Origin: Pohlia nutans
Lineage: Eukaryota; Streptophyta; Bryopsida; Bryales; Mniaceae
Direction: 5' to 3'
DNA length: 64,000 nt
Assembly: GCA_022496805.1 (NCBI GenBank)
Contig: CM040094.1
Coordinates: 14,221,501 to 14,285,500, forward strand
The notes below the pieces were generated by a model that worked only from the letters and a program-made list of their open reading frames with translations, had not been told where the DNA came from and searched no databases. Below, piece after piece: positions 46,110 to 59,302 of this stretch; position 1 is the first letter of the stretch, and every line of letters starts with the position of its first letter. The position numbers and the translations under genes are program-made.

Positions 46110-46116
46110 TACTGTA

Positions 46117-47086
46117 CAGTGGTGTACCAATCAAAATGTCGTTTTCGAATTCGCAGTGAGAAAAATTTCAGTACTGCCAACTTTGAAAGCCTCTCGAGAG
46201 CTCAAACATTGGTATTTTACCACGGAATTTTTACCAAAGAAATATCTTTAAGTTAATTATATGTATGCCAAATTTCAAGGCCAAAACATTCACCAAAAAA
46301 AAGTTATTCAAAATCTACCAACATTGGATTGTTTTTCACTGCTGCCAACTTTGACAGCCTCCCAAGGATTGAATTAAATTTTTTTTGCCATGAAATTTTT
46401 GGAACAAAAACCTCCTTATGTTAATAACATATAATAAAAAAATTCAAGGCCAAAATATTAATAAAAAATAAGATATTAACAATCTACCGACATGTGTAGT
46501 TGTGAGAAAAAATGGGGGAAACTACACACATTGGTAGATTATAAATATATTTTTTCGTATAAAATTTTTGACCTTGAAATTTGGCATGAATGTTGTTGTC
46601 ATAAAAAGCATGTTGTGCCAAAAACTTCATGGTAAATAGACAATTTCTTAACCGTTGGGAGGGTGTCAAAGTTGGTAGCAAAGTTTTCCCCATTGTTTCT
46701 CACAACTACACCTGTTGGTAGATTGTTTATATCTTTTTTTATTTAAATCTTTTGGCCTTGAAATTTTTATCATATGTTATTAACATAAAGAGGTTTTCGT
46801 TCCAAAAATTTTATGGCAAAAAAAAATTAATTCAATCCTTGGGAGGCTGTCAAAGTTGGCAGCAGTGAAAAACAATCCAATGTTGGTAGATTTTGAATAA
46901 CTTTTTTTCGGTGAATGTTTTGGCCTTGAAATTTGGCACACATATAATTAACTTAAAGATAATTTGTGGTAAATTTTTTTTCGTAAAATACCAATTTTTG
47001 AGCTCTCGGGAGGCTTTCAAAGTTAGCAGTACTGAAATTTTTCTCACTGCGAATTCGAAAACGACATTTTGATTGGTACCCCACTG
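46117..47086. mobile_element. Foldback element 4, seven bases from element 3
   Basis: TA at 46115-46116 and 47087-47088; ends CAGTGGTGTACCAATC and (inverse) CAGTGGGGTACCAATC. 970 bp. It belongs with elements 1 and 2. The 7-base gap to element 3 (TACTGTA) contains both target dinucleotides. Confidence 0.85.
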
Positions 47087-48789
47087 TACTGTATTAGATA
47101 AATAATACTTTGAATGGTCTGTGAAGGCAAATTTTTTACTTTTCTTTGTTATAAAAAACTGCCTTAAAACTTGGATTTTTTTATTTATTCAAGAAGATTC
47201 TCTGTACAATATGGTTGCTAATAATAGATTTTAGCTGCATCATTTTGAAAGTAACCTAGATTTACATGATGAATGTAAAGAAACATGATTATTTGTAGCC
47301 AAGATTAGCTTGCATTCAACCAATGGATATTGTCATTATAAGTTGTATTTGCACTGTATGTTGAGTTGAAAATTTAAGCAAATTCAAGGGTGTGTTACTT
47401 TTAGGATAATCAAAATCTACAATGTTTTATAAATAGTAAGATTGAGGTTCAACTAATATTCAACTTGTCATCTCTCTAATGAATTCATAGCCATGTCTAC
47501 ATCATATGAAAGAATTTTTAGCGATTTTGTGAAGCAACACATATACTAGATATACAATGAAGCACTGATTTTATATTGAAGTATTTATAATGTATGCAAT
47601 GAATAAATGGAAATCAGCACATGGAAGTATACACAATTCTTCTTAAAGCACATATTTAAAATTAAAAAACAAAGTAATAAACTTCTAATTACGAGAAAGA
47701 CCACATAGTACATGGCGTTGTCTTTACAAGTATTTGCAATATTTTTGCGCTTTGTACATAGGTATTTTGATAGTTGCATAGCTCCAAATCAAAGTTTTCT
47801 TTTTCTATAAGATGTGTATTATAAATCTCCAACCCTAAACTTCACAATTCAAAATTAAATTCTTCACAGATTTTCCGTTATTTGCATTTTTGACACATTA
47901 GTGACCAAAATCAATCACCTGACCACGAAAGGGTTAAACGTTTTATAAACTTTATCTTAGATCTAACTAGCATATTGGCACTAGTTTTGGATTGTATAGT
48001 ATCTTAGAGCATGCCCAACAGCATGAGTTTTCGTAGGACTATGCCAAAGTAGTGATAGATGATGGGTTGGTCTTTAAAAAATGCCCCTCCACAGCACAAG
48101 TTCTGACGCCAAGGAATATAGCGGCATGCTCTTTCTTGACGTTTTCTGGCCATGTGAGCTTCACTTGGCGCAGGAAAATTATTGATGCCAAACACTATTG
48201 TAGAAAAGAGTCAACAGAGAATTATGCATTGCGAGATGCGCAAACCATTCTAACTCAACACCTGCCTCAACTTATGTGGTAGCTCTGACACATGCTTCTA
48301 CTTCGTTCATGTTTTCAATATTTTTTTAATACCTTGGTGTGATAAAACTAAAGCTGTTAGGGCTAGCATCTTGGCCTACCCTCCAAGCTCATTTGAAATT
48401 CAAAAAAAAATACGGTTGAAGGAGAATTTGGACTCTCATTGCTGGGCTAGCTCTTAGCAAGGTTAACACTTCTACTATACTAGCGAATTCAATTAATTCC
48501 TTGTCAAAAAACTAATTAGTTAATGGATGTCTAAATTGGACAATAGTATTGATTTTAGAAAATTTAGCGTCTCCTATGATCTCTAGTGAACCAATGTTGT
48601 TTAGAAGTTGTAGACTCTATATTTTCTATTGGATAGGCATGCATGTAACAAAGTCCACATGCCTGTGCATGATTGTCTCTTTCTACTTCATTTGTGCCCC
48701 CCGTTTGTGCCACTTGGCTCCTCTTCCACAAGTCTCTTTCAAAGTCTTATTCCTTTCCCTTATGCAATAAATTGTAAAGCATGAAAGGA

Positions 48790-48905
48790 TGCTCCAAATG
48801 TAGAAGGCCCTAGCCGCTTTGTGGCGACCCCGACTTGACCGTCTCTCATGTAGTGACCATTGGACTACAACAATTCCCCTCCCAGAGTTACAAGAGACGC
48901 TATGA
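48790..48905 (-). repeat. Possible tRNA-like SINE fragment
   Basis: On minus an A-box-like TAGTCCAATGG (48868-48858) is followed by a weak B-box-like GGTCAAGTCGGGG. The surrounding 250 bp resemble 53270-53460 (atgct-caaat, gattttgtg-type phrases), so this is at least a dispersed repeat. Confidence 0.3.
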
Positions 48906-49180
48906 AGTACTTTGAATTTTACCTACTTTTAACAAGGGCTAACCAATTTGGAAAACTTGAATTTTCACAAAGGAGTCATAATTTTTATCATCTTCGAGAG
49001 TTTTGGCATTAATTTTCTCTCCTCCAGCTTGCTTGTGGTTCCTTCCAAAAATCGGGGTTAGTCTCAACATAAATCAATTCGTTTTTCTTAAAAAGTGCCA
49101 CATGTCATTGATCTTGTAAAGTGGTTTATCGTGACACGGAGCTCTCAAGATCTGACGTGGATACCCTCACATACCGTATT

Positions 49181-49495
49181 AGAGCATGGCCACCCATGGC
49201 CTCAGAGGGTCTATGACCTCAAGAAGTGGATGAAAAGTTTCAAGGGGCCTTTCAAAATGCTTCTTGACTCTCGATTCTAGCGTGTTAGAAATTGGGCCTT
49301 GAAATCATTTATGAGTTGACTATTTGATGATTATTCCTCTCATTCTACTTGTGATTGGTCCATTGACTATTTGATGCGCACTTTTGATACGTGAAGGGCG
49401 TGCAAGGGTGGGGGAGTGTGAGTGCAAAGGCCCTTCACATGTAGATGAATAATTTGAGAGGGTTAGTCCTAGCGTGCATGCGTGGGAATGCTCTT
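49181..49495. mobile_element. MITE family TTAGAGCAT, copy A
   Basis: The left end TTAGAGCATGGCCACCCATG is mirrored by GTGGGAATGCTCTTA. The body shares ggtccattgactatttgatg and cttgcacgcc-type phrases with copies at 54791 and 56983. No gene. Confidence 0.65.
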
Positions 49496-49667
49496 ACACT
49501 TGCACAATAACATGGATTTATCACAGAGGCACATCCATGTGAAGTAAAACTCGAAGAAAGACTCAACTTTAGGGTTCCACTTTAGGAAGACAAGATGCTC
49601 AAAGTCCAACATGGGACTCCACACCAAAAGTGCTGGCATGAAGGGATTATGGGAATCTGGTTCTCAG

Positions 49668-50660
49668 CCTTTTAGTACATGGTTGTCATGTCTGACACTT
49701 ATTTAAACTTGAAGTCTTGAAAGACATCTGCATATCGATGATATTTATTGAATATTCTATATATTCAGTGAATATTCTTGTGTGAGACTGGGGTCTACTA
49801 ACCGTTTTCGATGTGGTGTTTGACACTTTGTCTAGCTAGTGGTCGAGTAAGACAACCTTACCGGCTTGGGTAACTAGTATGGTTGAAGATACAAGGGACA
49901 TGGGATAGTACCACACCAAGAGTGTTGGCATAAGGGGGTCATGGAACTCTCGCTTAAATACAGTACCCACCAACAAGTTTAGGTTCATTTAACTTTCTAA
50001 ATAATTACCAATAAAAATTTCAAATTTTTTAAGCTTTGAGCCTAATTTGAACAAGTTATAGTGCACAAGAAGAACCACATATACAATTGAGGTTTAATAA
50101 TAAAATAATTTTAAAATCTATTTGTATTTGGAATTCAAAGCTTCATTTTTTACCCTTAATTCAAACAACTATGAATACAAATTTTGTTATTTATGGTTTA
50201 TGAAACTTTCAATGGAAAGAATGTAGAATCATGTGGAAAAAAATCATGAGTTTTGGGGTCATGTTTACTGAAATATCAACATTTGAATTTTTCACTTCAG
50301 AAATGTTCAATTTGAATATAAATTTTGCATTTTTTTAGTGTTTGATCCAAAAAATTAATACTAATATTGATATTTTTTGATAAATTTAATTATTCATTCA
50401 ATTTTTTGAAAAGTTAAATGAATGTAAACTTATTGGTAGGTACTGTACAGTACATGGTTGTCATGTCAAACACTAATTTGAACTTGAAGTCGTGTTAAAA
50501 TCCAAATATTCATGAGTGTTCTTGAATATTCTATGTATATTCAGTGAATATGTTTGTGTGACATACGAGGTATACTAAACGTTTTCGATATCGTGATGGA
50601 CACTTTCTCTAGTGGTCGAGTAAGACAACCCTGCTTGAGTAGTATGGCTGAAGTTACAGA
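49668..50660. repeat. Direct repeat of about 215 bp around a MITE
   Basis: The phrases tacatggttgtcatgtc, gaatattcta, tcagtgaatat and gtggtcgagtaagacaacc recur in the same order at 49675-49900 and 50451-50660. The copies flank the element at 49961-50445. Confidence 0.7.
49961..50445. mobile_element. TA-flanked MITE with about 37-bp ends
   Basis: CAGTACCCACCAACAAGTTT and its inverse (with a few changes), flanked by TA at 49959-49960 and 50446-50447. 485 bp. Mariner-type by target and by the CAGT start, but a different family from the foldbacks. Confidence 0.7.
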
Positions 50661-50982
50661 GGACATTGATAAGCATAACTGCATCAGAGACACAGAAAAC
50701 CTGCCTGGACTAAGTTAGCAGAACTTCCACTTTGTTGGGTCTTGAAGCTGAGGTACACAATGACTTAACTTCGTATCCTCCAGACACTATCAGATCCTAA
50801 AAGCAGTACTCTCTGGTACAATAATGTTGATCCATTTTTATGTGCCTTTGCTTTTGAATGATGTGTTTCTTTGCTTGTACTCCTACTTTGATTATTGTAA
50901 ACCAACACTATTTCTTTGTTCATTTGCGGTAATTAAATTGGAACAAAGGGAGTTAGTATTACACTTTGTTTTCAAGACTTAA

Positions 50983-51278
50983 CCCCTAAACGTCCCAACA
51001 TTCAGAAACTGAATCACGAACAAATTCATCAGATGACTTTTATCCAAGTCACATTTGTAAACCTATTAAGTTCTCCACCAATCACAATAAATCTCTTGTG
51101 ATGAGGACCTGTTGATAATATTGGAGAGGCCTCCAACTACAAGTATGTCAAATTTGTTGGGTAGATTTTATGCTTGCAATAATCCTCTCATGTATGCCTC
51201 ATGTACATTTGAGCCATGCTAATATTTATTTTTGAGGCTAGCATCTACTTCTGTTCAAAGGGTTGGTACGTTTAGGGG
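50983..51278 (+). mobile_element. TTAA-type element, tail-to-tail pair, left member
   Basis: TTAA at 50979-50982 and 51279-51282; same family and orientation as 37430-37751. 296 bp. Confidence 0.8.
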
Positions 51279-51282
51279 TTAA

Positions 51283-51450
51283 TCCTAAACGTACCGATCT
51301 TTTGAACATGAGTAGATGCTAGCTCAAAAATAAATATTAGCATGCCTCAAATGCACATGAGGTGTATATGAGAGGACGGTTGCCTAGCAAAAAAATCTAC
51401 CCAACAAATTTGACATACTTGCAATTAGAAGCCTCTCCAATATTATCAAC
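51283..51450 (-). mobile_element. TTAA-type element, tail-to-tail pair, truncated right member
   Basis: Begins TCCTAAACGTACCGATC directly after the shared TTAA (51279-51282) and matches the inverse of 37430-37751 until the gcctctccaatattatcaac block, then stops at about 51450. Confidence 0.75.
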
Positions 51451-52131
51451 AACTCTACGCAAAGTGGGAGTGTTAAAGTGGTAGCTGAAGGGTAGTGTTG
51501 CTAGAAGCCAAAGGCATTTGGGTGGAAATAAATGATGTGTGAGAGAGGGATCAAGGCATGGGCTGACCTTTGAGGCCTCTAGTAGTGTGTTATCCCATAT
51601 GGATTGCCAAGGGAAACTGAACTGTACACTACTTAAACGGGGCAGCCCATGAGTAAAGACATCTTTTTCTACGCATTCCTTGTGTTTGTGTATGTGTTTT
51701 GTGCATTCCTCTATCACCTTCAATAAGCTTCTCTCATGCCAACTATCATATTTCTCACATCACCCGGCACCCAATTTCCTGTCATGATGCAAAATTCACT
51801 GACACTACTTAAAACTCCACAAAGTCTACTTCTAGAACTCTTAACAATGTCACATATTCAATATCCTCCACAAACATCAACGTTTTCTCACAAAACTTCT
51901 AAGCTATGTATGCAAACAAAAATGACTACAAGTATACACACTCTCATGTCTATCATGTCAACCTCAAAGCTTGTCAAAATCCACTATTTCTAATCTCCTG
52001 CAATGAAATTTTCAAGTACAACATCCAACCTTTAAATTGAGCTTATTGTTTTTTATATGATTCACTTGTCATAAAGAAGGATATTTTTGAAAAGTGTCAC
52101 GAGCCACATCAAACTACATAACTTTGCTTAA

Positions 52132-52543
52132 CCTTTAAGTGCACTATGGACCAAACCGGTCTCCTCTGTTTATACATGACCATCTTGTAAAATGTGGGCA
52201 TTGTTTTGGTCAAGAAAAATTACATCACATGGAAAGAGGTGTTTAGCACTTTCAAATGACACTTGTCACAAAAAATAACATTGCACGATGGGGATTTTGT
52301 GCTTGAGAATGTCCGGATATACACGTATTCTATTATAGGAGTGCATTGGCAAGGGGAATATGTACACCTTTTTTTTTTTAAAGATTCCCGGCTCCACAAA
52401 TCTTAGGAAAATTTGGAAGTATGTGTTGCCACTAAATCAGCTGCCTCAAAAAATCACAGCCTTTATGGACACTTTCTTCTCTGGTACCGCCAAGATGTAC
52501 ATGAACACTGAAATGTATAGGAAAAGGCTCAGTGCACTTAAGG
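52132..52543. mobile_element. TTAA-type element, CCTTTAAGTGCAC subfamily
   Basis: TTAA at 52128-52131 and 52544-52547. Left CCTTTAAGTGCACTATGG, right inverse CCCTTAAGTGCACTGAGCC. 412 bp. The element that begins at 63603 has a similar start (CCCTTTAGTGCCC). Confidence 0.7.
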
Positions 52544-54790
52544 GTTAACACATGCCAAAAATTTCAATCAAATATCCCAGGTAACATGGCAACATTGTGT
52601 TATGGAAGGAAATTAAATGCCTTTGAGTTTCTAATGGGGTTGCAAGACTTATTGAAGGCTACTATACTATACAACAGTGTACAATAGCCTCTTCAAATGA
52701 TACATAATTTTACACATAGAAATCAAGCCATCATTTTCAAAATGAGATTTTAGGCGAAAAAATTAGTCATAGTTTTGGATCAAAAACTTCTTAGTCAGTA
52801 AGATCTCAAAACTCATGATTCTTTTTTTCATATGATTTTAGAAAAGATTTGCATTCTTTCCCTTGAAATCATTTTTTTCTATTGTAATCCAAAATTTGTA
52901 TCTATAAATGTTTGAATTGAAGGTAAAAATGGAGTTTTGTTTCATATAAAAATTGGTAAAAGAAAGTTAATCTTTTACCAAAACTCAGTTGTATGTGTTA
53001 TGTATCTTGTGTAGACATGGTCGAGACGACTTCGGCAAAGTAAGTGCAATACTCTAGAATCTCGTCATTCTTTGGCATTTCACTGTATAGGAGCTAGACA
53101 ACATGTAGCGAAGGTTGTGCTCTGCAATTCAAGAGCCTTGACAAGTCTTAGAGCACCTCATGTGGTTTGGTTGAATAATTATGGTTCCTATACACGCGAG
53201 TGGCGGGGATGAATAGCCACTCAACCAAACACTCAACATGTAGAGAATTTAGCAAGTATGAAGCAGAGCCCACGAGCCTCTACATTTTGTTCCTACAAGT
53301 TGCCCCTCCCCCCCTTCCACTCCATCTGTGTCATTTGGCCCCATTTCACATGTGATGAGCTTGAAATTTAAAAAGAATGCTTCAAATTTGGACGACCTCG
53401 GCTATTTTGTGATGCCGGCAACCGCATCTATGTTATAGTCGCAAGAGGAGGTCATACACATCAACTTGTAAAGGGCTCCCTTTATTTGTGTCAAAAAAAA
53501 ATACACATCAACTTGTGTTGTTTCATTTGGACCATGGTTTTAACTAAAATCATTGTTGTCAATATTAGCCATTAAGCATTCACACTACAATTACCCGGTC
53601 AAACCTCATGAATTCCTAGCATTTTAAAATGTATTATATTTTTCTAATATTTCTCTCATATAAAGTATTGTTAAACTGGTTCACCTTGATTTTTTTGTAA
53701 TCATTTTGAAAATTTAAAAATTTAAAAAAGACTTTTCAAAGTTTTGTTCTCATAAAAATCATGATAATTACAAAACAAATTTAAATAGTATGAAACTTTT
53801 AGGTTAAAGGAAATAATAGTGATGAACAACAAAGTGTAGGTAGCATGCTTTTTGAGCTTACAGAAAAAGAAATTTGATAGAAAAACATTTATTGCATTGT
53901 ATATTGGAATTTAGGTTTTGAGCTCTAAAGCGTTACAAAAAACGCAATTTTAATTTTTTTGAAGAACGGTAAATTGAATTAGAAAGTAGAAAATAGCCCC
54001 CACACTTACTTAATTGGAACCATTTTCATTTAAAATTAGGAACTAGGTGAAAATTAGAGTTTGACTAAAAACCGATCAAACATGGCCCCACGGGGCTCCT
54101 TGCATGCTTGAGGGTTAAGATGATGGTTACATGGAGCATGGGGAAGGGCGGGACCCAGCCCAAACAAAATATGTGATCTAGCCCGGGGGCCCCATTGCTG
54201 GGATTCCTGTTCCTTTTTCGAGAAGCACAAGCACAAAGGTCACGACACGATAAGCTTATGACCAATGTGGCCCCATACAATAATATCACAACACCGAGAT
54301 CTTCACACAAATCGTCATGGTCCCACTCTTGCATTTGCAGCCTCACGGTCAAACTATGGCCCCAGCCTCTTTCTACCCTTTTCTTCCCTTTCTACTGCCA
54401 GTACTGATCTGAAGGATGTAGCTAAAGGTTAAATATTAAGCTTAGCACCCCCGCAAAATTCATTCAAGCGAAACAACAGAGTGAGTCCCCAACCACAATT
54501 GATGCACTTTTTTGGCGTGAGGTAGAATCATTATTCATTTGAAACAAATGGCAACAAACGGCTTCATTAACAAGTCATCAACAAGTACCAAAGGGGAAGA
54601 TTGCATGGCAAAACACATTAACCACCAACAGGGGACCAAGACCTGGTACGTGAGGGGATGAGACAGAACTTTAACACACCACAATCTGCGAGATCTCCAC
54701 ACCATCATTGACTCTACACAGTCTACAGTGCCCCCCCGGCGGCATGCCTACTCCACCCCCTTGCTGCATCCCTTTCTGTATGCATGATGT

Positions 54791-55493
54791 TAGAGCATTC
54801 CCACCCATGCACGCTAACGTAGGAATGCCATAAAACGTGAAGGTCCAAAAGTTGTGTAGTAGATTGGAATTGAAATAGTTAAGACTGTGACCATACACCA
54901 CTTTTTAGGAGATTAGTGTTGACCAACCGACTTCTTGTAATTTTTTAATTTGGGTAGGATGGTGGGTCAGCCCATATATTGACTTTGGATTAGTGTCAAT
55001 TTAAGATGAGCCTATGTAACCATAAATGAGTTTGAAATACTCTTCAGTTTGATTTTTTTTAGAAAATATCTATATGGGATAAAAATATGAAATCACTTTG
55101 CCTCTTTATGATTTCTTCTCTTCTATGTAGAAAAATTGAGTCCTAAGATAAAAAAATTATTTCTAATATCCAAATCTCCTTATTTTCACGGTTTCTGGTA
55201 TTTCTATGCTAGGACTAACTCTCTGAAATTCTTCAGCTATATTTGAAGGGCCCTTGCACTCACACTCCTCCACCCTTGCACGCCCTTCACATATCAAAAG
55301 TGCGCATTAAATAGTCAATGAACCAATCACAAGTAGAATGTGAGGATATAGTCAACTAAATAGTGATTTAAAGGTCTAATTTCTAACACGCTAGGATTTA
55401 GAGTTAAGATGTATTTTTGAAGGGCCTCTGGCACTTTTCATCTACTTTTTGAGTGTGAGAGACTCTAGGTGGGCATAAGTGGCCATGCTCTTA
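54791..55493. mobile_element. MITE family TTAGAGCAT, copy B
   Basis: TAGAGCATTCCCACCCATGC at the left and GGCCATGCTCTTA at the right. The body carries the shared block in inverse orientation (gtgcgcattaaatagtcaatg) and extra sequence, making it twice the size of copies A and C. Confidence 0.6.
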
Positions 55494-56164
55494 GTATTGA
55501 TTGGAATCGTCCACACTCATTTGCATCCACGGCCACCTCCTCACTCAGGTTATGTTTTCTCTGTTCATTCATTTGAATGGACTCTGTCATGTCATATGAC
55601 AACGGGGATATTTAGATGTCTCTTTAGGAGTTGATGTTAGTGTGGTATGACTTATTTTAGCCTAAGGAGGGCCAAGTTAGGTTCTAATAGGGCTGAACTA
55701 GTGTTTGATGAGTTTGAAGGTGTGAAAGGGGATACTTTGGGGTTGTTTTGGGGTGGTTGTAACCCAAGCCGGCCTAGTCTTCTTTATTCTTGTCAAGTTC
55801 AGATTTGGTAGTGGAAGAGAGAGTTAGAAGGTTTTGTGACTTGGAGGCTTGTTGATGTTGGTGGTTTGCCTTGTAATACAAAGCTTAGTCACGGTTTCTT
55901 CTCTTTCTATACTTTTCTGGACTAATTCTAAAGGAGTAGAGTAAGAAGAAGGGTTTTCATCTTCATTATTGTAGAATCCACCATGGTTGTCTTGTGTTGT
56001 ATGGATTTGCCATTAGACACATATTGCACATAATTGGGCAACTCGTATGAGTTTTGCATGGATTATGAGTATTTGTAGTAGTGGTTTGGCTACACGACAT
56101 TTACTATCAACGATACAAAGAGATACGACTAATTAGTCTATCCATGGCGGGAAATGTGCATGGA

Positions 56165-56318
56165 AATATTTGTTTAGTTGGGACTTTTCCACCATATTGG
56201 GACTTTTTGAAATCCACAATTGGCAAAGATCCAGTGAGCAATTGTCTAATGGATCTATGTCAATTGTGGATTTCAAAAAGTCCTAACATGGTGGAAAAGT
56301 CCCAACTAAACAAATATT
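56165..56318 (+). ncRNA. Long perfect hairpin, candidate small-RNA precursor
   Basis: The 58-bp arms 56165-56222 and 56261-56318 pair with only two mismatches in the stem (at the tattggg / taggac part). The loop is 38 bases and itself contains agatcca facing tggatct. The pairing continues weakly outside (gtgcatgg with ccatgtac). The size suits a young plant MIRNA or an inverted-repeat siRNA locus. No mature RNA can be called from DNA alone. The 115-codon frame across it is a by-product. Confidence 0.45.
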
Positions 56319-56982
56319 GCCATGTACACTCAAAAACCTTCATATGGTGGGATACAGCAGAGCATGCACCTCGGAATATAAGAGCATGCCCAGCAGCAGA
56401 GGAAAGTACCAATCAAACGCCAATTTAGTAGAGGTTTGGGATAAACATGACCCCGGTAGCAGTAGGAAAGCATCAGTCAAATACTAAGATAGCGTGGTGG
56501 TGGCCTTTATTTGAGTTGAAGACGACATGCATATACTCCTCTCTTGGTGGCTTTGATTTTTTGACATTAAGCATGGGAACCAAGAAAGGAAGGACAAGCA
56601 CAACATGGTGAGGGACTAGCATGGAATCGGCATGTGACGCTGCAATAACTAACTAACTATAGTAACTTGTTATTATACTCCTTCAGGCACTGGAATTTAC
56701 ATATGCGCTCCTTGTTGGGGGTTTTCCAATATTTTTGAATATTTTTGGTTTGAGAAAATGAGTTTGTTGATGGGGTGGCATGTTAACATCTTCCCCCACC
56801 TCCCCTAATTTTGATTGGATCCTAAATCAGATGACGTTGGGTGAGGGTTTGACCTCTCACTACTAGGCATGTTCGAAGAGGCCCTAGTCATTTGTAACTT
56901 ATATGCCATACATCTGACATAGGGAATTGTAAAAATGTTGCATATGTTGTTACAAGGGTGGGGATTCTGACTTCTTACATTT

Positions 56983-57289
56983 TAGAGCATCCACACCCAT
57001 GCCCTCCCAAAGTCCAACACACGCAATAATTAGATGAAAAATGCTAAAGGGCCTTCAAAAATGCTAATTGACCTTTAATCCTAGCATGTTGAGAAATGGC
57101 CTTTCAAATTTAAGTTTAGTTGACTATATTGGACATTCTACTTGCGATTGATCCAATAACTATTTGATGTGCACTTTTCGTGCTTGAGGGACGTTCAAGG
57201 GTGGAAGACTGTAAATTAAAGGGCTCTTCAAATGTAGATGAATAACTTTAGCAAGTCAACTTTAGCGTGCAGGAGTGAGGATGCTCTTA
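56983..57289. mobile_element. MITE family TTAGAGCAT, copy C
   Basis: TTAGAGCATCCACACCCATG at the left, GTGAGGATGCTCTTA at the right; 307 bp, alignable to copy A along its length. Confidence 0.65.
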
Positions 57290-57845
57290 GGAGTGAAAAT
57301 GGGAAAGGTTGTTAAGATCTTTAGAAATTCTTTATAATCTATATAAGGTTGGATGCTCTAAAACCACCACCTCTCCCAATTGTGGCATGTTAAGTTTTCA
57401 TGGAGCCACCACAATTGAGACTCAATACCAGCAATTTCATTATTCAAGCAAACCAATGGCATGCCAAGCATTGCAAAGAATGAGTAGTTGGTGGTTTTTG
57501 GTATCATTATGAGTGAAAATTAGTACCACGTAGTGTGGACATGGAAAAACCTATATATAGATATTGAGTTCCAATGTACTTTCCATTTTGTTAATTATAA
57601 TCAATTTCAATATTGAGAATAAAATTGTGGAAAAATACGCATTCGTTATTAAACCTTATTTAGAATGAAAGAAAAATATTTCATCAAATATATCATTGCT
57701 AAAATTACATTGATTGCTTAAGTTGGTGGTTTAAGGGCAATCAACCATAGTTGTGTATCATGCTTCATCGTCAACGAAGGCAAGTCAATTGCTTACTATT
57801 GAAACCCCTGGCTCTAGCACGGTCAAAATAAACCTGCTATTTTAA

Positions 57846-58425
57846 CCCTTAATTTCTTGGACATCCATTTTTTGGACGATGTACAGATTTCATCCACATT
57901 TTCTTAAGTGTCATTGAATTTTCGCAATATGGATTTTTTGCTATAAATTCTATGGAAAGTTAGTTTTGTGCATGTGTGAATCGATTAGGAAGGAGATGAT
58001 TTTGTGAAATTTTTATGTCTTGTTTCATGTTGTAGTGATTCACCAAAATTTTCTAAGATCTTAGTTCAAAGTAGTTCAAAAGTGCTCTTGAAAAAGACAA
58101 CTTACAAAATTAAGCAACCAAATAATCTCCAAAAATCACTACACTAAAGAGTATTCTATTTCAACCCATCACAACAAATTTCATCCACAATTGTCAATAT
58201 CTTATGTTTAATTGAATTCCAAAAAATGTCTTTAAATTTCAAGTTTCAAATTTTATACAGAATATTGGTGATAGCAATCATAGATTTAACTATTTGGATA
58301 GAATCTAAGATTCATAATGTACAACTTTTATTCATACATCAAGTTCAAAATATTCCTCTTAGTTGCATTTTATAATACATTTTTTAAATTATCCAAATCT
58401 GAAGAGGGCTCTATGCATTTTGGAG
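57846..58425 (-). mobile_element. TTAA-type element, 580-bp family, copy 1
   Basis: TTAA at 57842-57845 and 58426-58429. Inverse copy of 58661-59239 along its length (shared gttgtagtgattcacc-type, tttcatgttg and cttacaaaattaagcaacca phrases). No coding frame. Confidence 0.8.
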
Positions 58426-58660
58426 TTAACCCTTAAATGTCAAAAAAAACCCCAATGTCTTGTTTTGAATGTTCAAATATTGGTCCCCTGCACAAGCAAA
58501 AGGGTGTGTTGCAATACTAGCTAAAGAATGTTATAAGGCTATAATTTTTTGAAGAAAGCAAATATTTTTACCAATGTCAAATACTATTGATGTAGAATAA
58601 TGTCTATAAACATAACACGTAAAATGATCACCTTTGTGTAAAAAGATGTAGCCATTTTAA

Positions 58661-59239
58661 CCCCTAAACATCCTCACTTCTCCTCAGATTTTGAAGAATT
58701 TTAGAGATGTCTTATAAAATGTAACTAAGAGGGATATTCTAAACTTGATATATAAATAAAAGTTGTACTCTTTGAATTTTTGATTCTATCCGTAAGGTCA
58801 AATTTACAAAAAAATTCACCGATCTTTTTGTATAAAATTTGAAACTCAAAATTGGAAACTCTTTTGTAATGTGATTACGATCAAGATGTTAACAATATGT
58901 ACATGAAATTTGTTGTGATTGGTTGATATGTAATACTCTAAGTGTTGTGATTTTTGAAGATTTTTTGGTTGCTTAATTTTATGAGTTGACTTTTTAAGAG
59001 CACTTTTAAACAGAAAATTTCATGTTTTTTGATGAATTACTACAACATGAAATCAGGCATAAAATTTTCGCAAATCATCCCCTTTCTAATTGAATCACGC
59101 TTGCATGAAGCTAGCTTCCCATAAAATATACAATAAAAAGTCCACACCGCAAAAAAAGTCGATAATGGATGATAAGATTGTGTTTGATTTTTTACATCAC
59201 GTACATCATTCACTTTCTGGACAGTTGGATGTTTGGGGG
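58661..59239 (+). mobile_element. TTAA-type element, 580-bp family, copy 2
   Basis: TTAA at 58657-58660 and 59240-59243; ends CCCCTAAACATCC and (inverse) CCCCCAAACATCC. It carries at 58967 the unfilled TTAA site that is filled at 40067. Confidence 0.8.
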
Positions 59240-59302
59240 TTAAATCAATCAGTGTGTCCCACAATAATGGCGGCAATGGGTGTACCAATTGGTGTTGTTA
59301 TA

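Noticed and set aside
45350..46251. Several overlapping frames of 60-116 codons
   Set aside because: Translations of foldback repeat units in both directions; they stop and shift between units and have no start context.
51397..51723. 108-codon minus-strand frame as a gene
   Set aside because: It begins in unique AT-rich sequence and runs into the truncated TTAA element; no homology or splice support.
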